Of a DNA stretch of 11,329 nucleotides, positions 1 through 6,383 are shown one piece after another. Position 1 is the stretch's first letter. The number at the start of each line of letters is the position of its first letter. The stretch is from UBA7672 sp035995285 (GTDB taxonomy: Bacteria > Pseudomonadota > Alphaproteobacteria > Caulobacterales > Hyphomonadaceae): assembly GCA_035995285.1 (NCBI GenBank), contig DASYKO010000238.1, positions 1 through 11,329 of the forward strand. The letters run 5' to 3'. A program made the translations under genes and the position numbers. The notes below the pieces were generated by a model that saw only the letters and a list, made by a program, of their open reading frames with translations, was not told where the DNA came from and did not search any database.

Positions 1-657
1 GAGATGCTCAACGAGATCCCGAAGCTGATCGAGGCGGCTGACAAGGGCGATGAGATCGGCGTCACCTCCGGCCTCTCGCGCTGCAGCCAGGTGTGGGACG
101 ACGTGAATGCAATCTTCGACCGGATGCCGGAGCGGTGCGACCCTTACATCTACTTCCACCGGGTGCGGCCCTACATCCATGGCTGGAAGGACAATCCTGC
201 CCTGGGTGCCGGCCTCATCTATGAGGGCGTGGCAGAGACCGGCGGCAAGCCGCAGGCATTCAGGGGCCAGACGGGATCGCAAAGCTCCATCGTGCCGTCG
301 ATGGATGCGCTGCTTGGCATCGGACATGGACACGACCCGCTGCGCGTCTTTCTCGACGAGCTGCACATCTATCGCCCGCCTGCCCACCGCAAGTTCATCG
401 ATGCTGTAAGGGCCGCGAGCAAGCTGCGCGCCTATGTCGAGAAGGCGGGCACTCCTCTCCAGCGCGAGCTTTACAACGATAACATCATCAAGCTCGCCCG
501 CTTCCGCACGCGCCATCTCGAATACGCAGCGAGCTACATCGCCAAGCAGTCGAAGGACTCGGCGGGCAACGACACGGATGTCGGCACGGGCGGCACGCCC
601 TTCATGAAGTACCTCAAGAAGCATCGCGACGATGCCGAGCAGCACCTCTTGAAGTAG
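1..657 (+). CDS. Indoleamine 2,3-dioxygenase family haem protein (C-terminal part, cut by window start)
   Basis: The family opens the indole ring of tryptophan or a related indole with O2 to give N-formylkynurenine, the first step of the kynurenine route; it is a soluble cytoplasmic haem enzyme. The reading frame is open from base 1 and the first visible Met (base 4) lies inside the fold, so the gene starts outside the window. About 218 residues remain, compared with about 400 in human IDO1. Counting from base 1, Arg56 in the RPYIHGWK stretch matches human Arg231. FRGQTGSQSS (87-96) matches the human AGGSAGQSS loop, followed by MDALLGI and YRPPAHRKF (human YMPPAHRNF). His172 in FRTRHLEY corresponds to the proximal haem ligand His346. 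The C-terminal GTGGTPFMKYL matches the human GTGGT loop that closes over the substrate. All catalytic landmarks expected in this half are present, so it looks functional. The family assignment rests on these motif matches; the true substrate is not shown. Confidence 0.9.
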   Translation, partial: EMLNEIPKLIEAADKGDEIGVTSGLSRCSQVWDDVNAIFDRMPERCDPYIYFHRVRPYIHGWKDNPALGAGLIYEGVAETGGKPQAFRGQTGSQSSIVPSMDALLGIGHGHDPLRVFLDELHIYRPPAHRKFIDAVRAASKLRAYVEKAGTPLQRELYNDNIIKLARFRTRHLEYAASYIAKQSKDSAGNDTDVGTGGTPFMKYLKKHRDDAEQHLLK

Positions 658-725
658 TCAGCGTCATGCCGCGGTGGCGCCACAGTATCTTCCGCACGCG
701 GTATCAGATGTGATCGGACACGCTC

Positions 726-738
726 CAGTTTCGAACTG
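726..738. promoter_or_regulatory. Inverted repeat CAGTT-TCG-AACTG upstream of the VIT/VWA gene
   Basis: A perfect 5-bp inverted repeat with a 3-bp centre sits about 125 bp before the VIT/VWA start codon, in the 205-bp gap after the dioxygenase gene. A CTGACA (736-741) followed 16 bp later by TAATCT (758-763) is a poor -35/-10 candidate overlapping its right arm. The same gap also holds the 10-bp palindrome GTGGCGCCAC (674-683) just after the dioxygenase stop, without a T tract. Repeats of this size can occur by chance, so a role as an operator is speculative. Confidence 0.2.
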
Positions 739-849
739 ACAAAACGCAGCGGCAGCCTAATCTCCTTAGTCATCGCATCTTTCCGCCACGGCGGCGCCCC
801 AGTCGGACTGCAAGCCGCTGTGGAGACGTGACAAGAGCGACTCACGCTT

Positions 850-854
850 GGGGA
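850..854 (+). promoter_or_regulatory. Ribosome binding site deciding the VIT/VWA start
   Basis: GGGGA lies 8 bases before ATG 863. It favours that ATG over the in-frame TTG at 848, which would place this purine run inside the coding sequence and add five residues (MGTNT) in front of a compact signal peptide. Confidence 0.6.
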
Positions 855-862
855 CCAACACA

Positions 863-3838
863 ATGCGCAACGCATCCGCGTTTCTGCGACTGACAACTGT
901 TGCCGCCGCACTTCTTCTGCCCTCAGCCGCCTTCGCCGGCGTGACCGACGGGCCATCGCTGGCGGCCTATCGCGATGGCATCCGGAGCGATGCGACCCGA
1001 CGAGAGATGAATGTCTGGGTGCTCGATGTCTCGGTGAAGGTGCGCGGAGACATTGCAGAGACAACGGTGACGGCCACCTTCTCCAACCCAACGAACGACA
1101 CGCTGGAGGGTCAGTTCACGCTCAACATGCCGCGCGGCGCCGTCGTGACGGGCTATGCGCTAGATGTGAATGGCGAGCTGATCGATGGCGTCTTGGAGAC
1201 CAAGTACAAAGCAGCCGAGGCCTATGCGCGCCGCGTGACGCGGCGGGTCGATCCGGGTCTGGCGGAGGTCGATTACTCCGACCGGTTCGAGACGCGCATC
1301 TATCCGATCATGCCGCATGGCAGCCGCACCATCCGCCTCAAGATGGTGAGCCAGTTCGATCCGAGCGAAGGCTACGCGCTGCCCCTCGCGCTCAACGGCA
1401 AGGTAGGCAAGTTCAACATCGACGTGTCGGGCGATGCGCGTATAGTCGCCGGGCCGAAGGACGGCGAGAACATCGCGCTGACTGCTCCGCTGAAGCTGGC
1501 GGCGGCTGAGCGTGGCGATGCGATGCTGGTGAGCGAACATCCAGGCGCAGAGCGCTTCTTCGACCTCGTGCTCTCGGCCCCGCAGGCGCGGGCCTCCAGC
1601 GCGTCTCAGCTGCATATCTTCTGGGATCGCTCGGTGTCGCGCACCGACGACAGCCTCAAGGCGGAAGCGAAGCTCGCGGAAGACTATGCCAATGCGCGCA
1701 AACTGCGCACGGTGAAGGTGACGATGTTCGACTCGGGCGCGGTGGAGACGCGGGACATCGCGGTCGACAGGTTGACCGAAGAACTCGGCAGGGTGCGCTA
1801 TCGCGGGGCGACGAGCTACGCCACGCTCAAGGGCATCGATATATCTTCGAGCGCAGACTGCCTGATGTTCTCGGACGGGCGCGTGACCATCGACGACCGG
1901 CGCGACTTCGGCCTGCCCTGCCGCATCTCGGCGGTAACGTCTGGGCCGGAGAGCGACCGCGCCTGGCTTTCGGAAATCACCAGCCGGTCGAGCGGGACGA
2001 TGATCGATCTTGCCTCGGTGAAGGCCGATGCGGCGCTGACGCAGCTGCAGAAACCGGTGAGCGGCATCGTGTCCGTGACGGATGCGCAGGGCGAGCGGAT
2101 CGATATCGTGAAACTCGCGGCCGGCGCCGGCTCGCTGCATATCGTCGGACCGCTGCCGGACAATGGGCCGGTGCTGGTGCGGCTGGCGGGCGAGGCGTCT
2201 CCGCGCAGCTTTGCGCCACCGCAGCGGATGAGTTCGATCTTTGCGGGGCCCGGCGCGATCTGGGCGCGGCAGCGGCTTGGCGTCGCCGCCGCGGATCTTC
2301 CGCCGGATGAGCTGGCTAAGATGGCCCGTCGCTACAATGTGGCGACGCCGCAGGCCTCGTTCGTCGTGCTGGAAACGCCGAACGACTATGTGCAGTCCGA
2401 CATCGAGCCGCCCACGACCTATCCCAAGGCGCTGCAGCAGCAATATGTGTCGCTGCGCAAGAATGCGGATCAGGCGGACGAGCGTGCGCAAGCCTCGCGG
2501 CTCGATCGCGTCGCTTCGATCTGGCAGGGCCAGAAGGATTGGTGGAGCCAGAAGTTTACCGGCAAGAAGCGGCAGGAGCTCGCCAGGGAAGATAGCGGCC
2601 AGGTTGTCGTGACGGCCAATCGCGCTGAAACGGAGTCACGCGCGAGGCCCGCGGCCCCGCCACCCCCGCCGGCGATGCGTGCGGCGCCCTCCGGCGCGGC
2701 GCGAGATGGAGACACCGTCGTCGTCACGGGCAACCTGATCAACCGGGCGCCACAGGACGCGGCGCGGCCCGTCGAGGTGTTCACCAGCGAAGACTTGCGC
2801 GCGCAGGGCGCACCAAACGTGCAGGAGTTCGCGCGCTCGCTGTCCACATCGGGCGGCGACGAGCGGGAGGCCGAAGAAGCCGAGAAGAAGGGTGGCAAGA
2901 CGATCGAGGTCGCGGCGTGGAATGCCGATCGGCCCTATCTCAAGCGGCTCGACAAGGCCGGCAAGGAATGGGAGGCGGCGATCGACAAGGAAGATGCCGC
3001 CACACGCGCCCTGCCCCTGTTCTGGTTCGACGTCGCAGAATGGCACTGGCGTGCGGGCCGCAAGCTCGAGGCGCAACGGGCGGCGGAAGCGGCCCTCGAC
3101 CTGCCGAGCCGGGACAACCAGACGCTCGCCATCGTGGCGGCGCGGCTGTTGCGCTACGGCGCGCAGGATCGGGCGATCTGGCTGCTGGAGCGTCTCGCCG
3201 AGCGCGAAGCGGACAGGCCGCAGCCCTCGCGCACGCTGGCTCTGGCGCTGCTGGAGCGGGCGAAGACTGCCAAGACCGAAGCTGCAGCCAGAGCCGATAC
3301 GGAGCGGGCCGTCGAGCTGCTCTACAAGGCCTCGACCCAGCTGTTCGACGTTCAGGCGACGGGCGTCGAGGAAGTGACGCTGATGGAGGCCAACGCCGCG
3401 GCGGCCAAGCTGAAGCGGATGGGCGGATCGTCCAGGGTCATCAACGAAAAGCTCGCCGACCTGCTCGATGCCGATGTGCGCGTGGTGATGGAGTGGAACA
3501 CGCCGCGCACCGACCTCGACCTCTGGATCACCGAACCCAATGGCGAGAAGGTCGGCTATTCGACGCCGGCCTCGTCCTGGGGCGGCAAGCTCTCGGGCGA
3601 CGTTACCAACGGGTATGGTCCTGAGGAGTATCTGATCCGCACGGCGCGGCCGGGCGTTTACGAAATCCGGGCAAATACCTTCGCCTCGGACCGCAACAAC
3701 CCGAACGGACCTTCGAGCCTGACGGTGCGGATCTACCGGAATTTCGGCCGCCCGAGCCAGACCGAAGAGCTGATCGATGTCGAGATGGATGCCGAAGACC
3801 GCGACCAGCGGCTCATTGGGAAAGTAACGATTAAATAA
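863..3838 (+). CDS. Exported VIT/VWA domain protein with TonB-plug-like insert and C-terminal DUF2135-type domain
   Basis: The gene encodes a 991-residue protein. A signal peptide (1-25) ends in AFA before GVTDG, indicating export to the periplasm or beyond. A VIT (inter-alpha-trypsin) domain spans about 45-168. A VWA-like domain from about 250 keeps a full MIDAS metal site: D255-S257-S259 (DRSVS), T317 and D338 (FSDG). Residues 581-587 (VVVTANR), a Pro-rich linker near 595-606, and 619-663 (VVVTGN, then VEVFTSEDLRAQGAPNVQEF) resemble the start and plug of a TonB-dependent receptor. About 715-830 is helical, TPR-like. The C-terminus (872-991), with DLDLWITEPNGEKVG, NGYGPEEY and RIYRNFGRP, matches the DUF2135 (YfaP-type) family. 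VIT/VWA proteins generally act in adhesion or as metal-dependent scaffolds at the envelope. There is no C-terminal hydrophobic or LPXTG-like sorting signal of the kind seen in sortase-target VIT proteins. No partner gene is evident. Architecture is confident; function is unknown. Confidence 0.9.
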   Translation: MRNASAFLRLTTVAAALLLPSAAFAGVTDGPSLAAYRDGIRSDATRREMNVWVLDVSVKVRGDIAETTVTATFSNPTNDTLEGQFTLNMPRGAVVTGYALDVNGELIDGVLETKYKAAEAYARRVTRRVDPGLAEVDYSDRFETRIYPIMPHGSRTIRLKMVSQFDPSEGYALPLALNGKVGKFNIDVSGDARIVAGPKDGENIALTAPLKLAAAERGDAMLVSEHPGAERFFDLVLSAPQARASSASQLHIFWDRSVSRTDDSLKAEAKLAEDYANARKLRTVKVTMFDSGAVETRDIAVDRLTEELGRVRYRGATSYATLKGIDISSSADCLMFSDGRVTIDDRRDFGLPCRISAVTSGPESDRAWLSEITSRSSGTMIDLASVKADAALTQLQKPVSGIVSVTDAQGERIDIVKLAAGAGSLHIVGPLPDNGPVLVRLAGEASPRSFAPPQRMSSIFAGPGAIWARQRLGVAAADLPPDELAKMARRYNVATPQASFVVLETPNDYVQSDIEPPTTYPKALQQQYVSLRKNADQADERAQASRLDRVASIWQGQKDWWSQKFTGKKRQELAREDSGQVVVTANRAETESRARPAAPPPPPAMRAAPSGAARDGDTVVVTGNLINRAPQDAARPVEVFTSEDLRAQGAPNVQEFARSLSTSGGDEREAEEAEKKGGKTIEVAAWNADRPYLKRLDKAGKEWEAAIDKEDAATRALPLFWFDVAEWHWRAGRKLEAQRAAEAALDLPSRDNQTLAIVAARLLRYGAQDRAIWLLERLAEREADRPQPSRTLALALLERAKTAKTEAAARADTERAVELLYKASTQLFDVQATGVEEVTLMEANAAAAKLKRMGGSSRVINEKLADLLDADVRVVMEWNTPRTDLDLWITEPNGEKVGYSTPASSWGGKLSGDVTNGYGPEEYLIRTARPGVYEIRANTFASDRNNPNGPSSLTVRIYRNFGRPSQTEELIDVEMDAEDRDQRLIGKVTIK

Positions 3839-3856
3839 CCTGCTTCAGCGGGTTTT
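3837..3856 (+). terminator. Small hairpin after the VIT/VWA gene, possible intrinsic terminator
   Basis: AACCTGC (3837-3843) and GCGGGTT (3848-3854) form a 7-bp stem with one G:U pair around a TTCA loop, followed by a short T run (3853-3856) and AT-rich bases. The left arm starts inside the TAA stop. The T tract is short, so termination may be partial and the downstream desaturase gene could receive read-through. Confidence 0.5.
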
Positions 3857-3912
3857 AATCAAGATCGGCAATTGTCTTCGCGCGCGTGCGGTACGCGCGG
3901 TGGGGACCGGTC

Positions 3913-4761
3913 TTGCTCGACTTTCTCGCATCCCGCATCGAAGCGTGGACGGTGTCGATGACGTCGCCGCGCATGCTCGTGGCGATCGCATTCCTGCTGC
4001 TCCTGCTGGTGTGGGACATTGCGAAGCGCGGCTGGAAGCTTTCCTGGTCGCGCCGCGCCATCAAGGGTGTGTTTGCGAGCGTCTCCATTTTCCACATCAA
4101 CCTGCTCTTCGTGCCGGTCGTGTGGGCGGGTTCGGAATATGTGAAGCAAGGCTATGCGGCGCTGGGCATTCCGGGCATTGCGGTCGAGGCGTGGGCCGGC
4201 TGGCCGCTGTGGGTGCTCGCGCCCCTGGCGCTGATCGCCTACGACTTCGCCGACTACTGGACGCACCGTGTGCTGCACATCCGCTCGCTGTGGCCGATCC
4301 ATGCGATCCACCATTCGGACCCGGATGTGAACGGGCTGACGGCCTACCGCATCCACTTCCTCGAAGGGCTGGCGATGTTGGTGTGCTACGCCCTGCTCCT
4401 CACCTGGATCGGGCTGCCGCCGGAAGCGATCGGGATCGGAGCATTCTTCCGCGCCCTGTACAACATCTATGTCCATATCGACGTGGACTGGGATCACGGG
4501 CCGCTCCATTTCGTGCTGGCCTCGCCGCGCTTCCACCGCTGGCATCACGCGGACGACCCGCAGGCCTATGACAAGAACCTCGCCAACGTCCTGCCGGTGT
4601 GGGACGTGCTGTTCGGCACCTACCGCAATCTCGGCAAGCTAGACGCGCCCCTGGGCGCAAGCGGCGTGCCCCAGCACGATATCGTGCGGCTGACGCTGTG
4701 GCCGTTCCTTGAATGGGCGAAACTGGTGAAGCCGCGTCCGCAAACGGAAGCGGCGCGCTAA
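3913..4761 (+). CDS. Sterol desaturase / fatty acid hydroxylase superfamily membrane protein
   Basis: The family uses a di-iron centre held by histidine clusters to hydroxylate or desaturate lipid-like substrates (sterols, fatty acids, carotenoids) at the membrane. Three histidine motifs are visible, numbered from the in-frame GTG at 3886: HRVLH (127-131), HAIHH (139-143) and HRWHH (217-221), plus RIHFLEG between the second and third. Hydrophobic helices lie near 25-42, 70-85, 105-120 and 160-180. Three starts are possible: GTG 3886 without a ribosome site, TTG 3913 with GGGGA six bases upstream (chosen, 282 residues), and ATG 3958 with a weak site. The gene lies 74 bp after the VIT/VWA gene on the same strand behind a weak hairpin. 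Its stop directly abuts the stop of convergent phoR. The family assignment is firm; the substrate cannot be read from the sequence. Confidence 0.87.
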   Translation: MLDFLASRIEAWTVSMTSPRMLVAIAFLLLLLVWDIAKRGWKLSWSRRAIKGVFASVSIFHINLLFVPVVWAGSEYVKQGYAALGIPGIAVEAWAGWPLWVLAPLALIAYDFADYWTHRVLHIRSLWPIHAIHHSDPDVNGLTAYRIHFLEGLAMLVCYALLLTWIGLPPEAIGIGAFFRALYNIYVHIDVDWDHGPLHFVLASPRFHRWHHADDPQAYDKNLANVLPVWDVLFGTYRNLGKLDAPLGASGVPQHDIVRLTLWPFLEWAKLVKPRPQTEAAR

Positions 4762-6198
4762 CTACTCCGCCTCACTCACCTTACGATACTGAGACGGGGC
4801 CAACGCGGCGGCGGGCGCTGCGAGCGGCAGGATAACGCCGAAGGCGGAGCCGCGGCCGGGTTCGCTTTCGACCAGGAACTCTCCGCGGTGGCGCTGCACC
4901 ACGTGCTTCACGATGGCGAGCCCAAGCCCGGTGCCGGGGCGCAGCCCCCTGCCCGGATCGACGCGATAGAAACGCTCGGACAGACGTGGCAGGTATTGGC
5001 GCTCGATCCCCGGGCCGGCGTCGGTGACGCGCAGGAGGGCGTAGCGGCTGCTTGCGGGCGCAGCGGGCGCCGTCGCGATCGACATGTGGCCCGCGGTGGG
5101 CCAGCGGCGGCCGGCCTGGGATGCCGCCTGCTCACGCGAGAGACCGGTCAGCACCTCGATTTCGACGACGCCGCCGGCTTCGGAATACTTGATCGCATTG
5201 TCGATCAGGTTCTGGACGACCTGCGCCAGTTCGTCCCGAACACCGGTAACCACTACGGAGCTCGACGGCCCCATGACGCGCAGCTTCACGTCCCGCGCCT
5301 TGGCGACGGGCAGGAGAGCATCACCTGCTTCGGAGACGACATTGGCGAGATCCGCTTCGCCCTCGGGCAGGCGGTGTTCCGCCAGCTCGATGCGGGAGAG
5401 CGAGAGAAGGTCGCTGATCAGGCGGCGCATCCGCTCGGCCTGGCCATGCATGATGTCGAGGAAGCGCTCGCGCGCCTTCTCATCGTCCTTCGCCGGGCCG
5501 CGCAACGTCTCGATGAATCCGGCGAGCGAAGTGAGCGGCGTGCGCAATTCGTGGCTGGCGTTGGCGAGGAAGTCGACGCGGGCAAATTCCGCGCGCTTGA
5601 TCTCGGTAAGGTCGTGCATCGAGACGAGCACGCCTGTGCCGAGCGGGGCGGCGACGCAGGTGAAATAGCGGTCTGTCTCGTCGCGCTCGACGAATTCGAA
5701 CTTCTGCGCCTCGCCCGTCGTGCGGGCGTCGGAGACGGCATCCAGCAGTTCCGGGCGGCGCACGACGGCAGAGAGAACCGGGTCAGCGCCGACGAAGCGG
5801 AATTGCTTGCGCGCCGCCTGATTGGCGGCCTCCACCTTGCCCTGGGCGTCGATGTACATCGCAGCTTCCGGCAGGGCGTTGATGAAGCTCGCACGCAGCG
5901 TACGTTCCGCCTGGCGCCGGCGGACTTCTTCCTCGTCCGCCGCCTCTTCTCTCCGTCCCTCCTCGCCGGACACTTCGGCCGTGCCCGCGAAGTAGGCGAT
6001 CGAGAACGCCGCCATGATCATCACGGCGAAGGCCGCGGCCCAGACGGTGATCTCGCCCAGCAGCGCCATGCCGCCGATAACAATGAGCCCGGCAATACCC
6101 AGCACCAGGAAATCACTGGCCCGGCGCGAGCGCGTCACGCGGGTGAAGGCGCCCGTGGGCGCGTCGTCTTCTTTCGAGGGCGTGTTCGGATCGGGCAT
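4762..6198 (-). CDS. phoR: PhoR-like two-component sensor histidine kinase
   Basis: This is a membrane histidine kinase of the phosphate-starvation sensor type. In that family it autophosphorylates and passes phosphate to the response regulator PhoB. It has 478 residues. Two membrane segments (about 29-49 and 52-72) are joined by only a few residues, so there is no periplasmic sensor domain, as usual for PhoR. A charged linker (80-100) leads to a PAS-like domain (103-200). The DHp domain carries FLANASHELRTPLTSL with phospho-acceptor His216. The ATPase domain has the N box (N330, N334; NLIDNAIKYS), G1 (DAGPGIE, 393-399), F box (SERFYRV) and G2 (GTGLGLAIVKH, 422-432). An Ala/Pro-rich insert (about 350-385) precedes G1. 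The ATG is preceded by GGAGAG on the minus strand. No phoB or pst gene is adjacent, which is unusual because many alphaproteobacteria group phoR with these. The histidine kinase call is certain; the PhoR subtype is inferred from sequence around the H box and the domain plan. Confidence 0.9.
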   Translation of the reverse strand: MPDPNTPSKEDDAPTGAFTRVTRSRRASDFLVLGIAGLIVIGGMALLGEITVWAAAFAVMIMAAFSIAYFAGTAEVSGEEGRREEAADEEEVRRRQAERTLRASFINALPEAAMYIDAQGKVEAANQAARKQFRFVGADPVLSAVVRRPELLDAVSDARTTGEAQKFEFVERDETDRYFTCVAAPLGTGVLVSMHDLTEIKRAEFARVDFLANASHELRTPLTSLAGFIETLRGPAKDDEKARERFLDIMHGQAERMRRLISDLLSLSRIELAEHRLPEGEADLANVVSEAGDALLPVAKARDVKLRVMGPSSSVVVTGVRDELAQVVQNLIDNAIKYSEAGGVVEIEVLTGLSREQAASQAGRRWPTAGHMSIATAPAAPASSRYALLRVTDAGPGIERQYLPRLSERFYRVDPGRGLRPGTGLGLAIVKHVVQRHRGEFLVESEPGRGSAFGVILPLAAPAAALAPSQYRKVSEAE

Positions 6199-6226
6199 GT
6201 CTCTCCGGGCTGATGTGGTGTTTCAC

Positions 6227-6236
6227 TCTACGTAGA
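6227..6236. promoter_or_regulatory. Perfect 10-bp palindrome TCTACGTAGA in the phoR-M13 divergent region
   Basis: The palindrome lies 28 bp upstream of the phoR start codon, within the 185-bp region from which phoR (-) and the first M13 gene (+) are transcribed apart. The position suits an operator or a site overlapping the phoR promoter or leader. No matching regulator is recognised and a chance occurrence is possible. Confidence 0.3.
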
Positions 6237-6277
6237 CATGCCTGATTTGTCTGTCTTTTCCCGTGACACCTGAAGGC

Positions 6278-6298
6278 TCTTATTGTTTTCCGATAAGA
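6278..6298. promoter_or_regulatory. Inverted repeat TCTTAT-N9-ATAAGA in the divergent region
   Basis: Perfect 6-bp arms (6278-6283 and 6293-6298) flank a T-rich 9-bp centre, in an AT-rich patch of an otherwise GC-rich window. It lies just upstream of a candidate promoter for the first M13 gene, so it could be an operator or activator site. No known consensus was matched. Confidence 0.3.
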
Positions 6299-6302
6299 AA
6301 CG

Positions 6303-6331
6303 TTGACTTGGGGCCTTTGGCGAGGGAAATC
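6303..6331 (+). promoter_or_regulatory. Candidate promoter of the first M13 peptidase gene
   Basis: TTGACTT (6303-6309) is followed after 14 bp by GGGAAATC (6324-6331). The Caulobacter housekeeping consensus is TTGAC, then 10-14 bp, then GCTANAWC. The -35 element is good but the -10 keeps only its right half, so the call is tentative. The predicted leader would be about 45-50 bases, ending with AGAGG (6371-6375) eight bases before ATG 6384. Confidence 0.3.
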
Positions 6332-6383
6332 CTGCCGTCCGCTGACCCTGCAGCGAAGAACCCGACCCTTAGAGGTGTATCCA

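Noticed and set aside
1160..2491. 443-residue Arg/His-rich open frame on the minus strand inside the VIT/VWA gene
   Set aside because: The composition is that of an antisense GC-bias shadow, and it lies wholly within a gene with strong domain evidence.
4888..6213. 441-residue open frame on the plus strand opposite phoR
   Set aside because: It lies antisense to an intact histidine kinase with all motif boxes and shows no domain of its own.
6246..6270. Possible Pho box (CTGTCTT-TTCC-CGTGACA) between phoR and the first M13 gene
   Set aside because: Only the first half resembles the CTGTCAT repeat unit; the second half does not match in direct orientation, so PhoB control cannot be supported from sequence.
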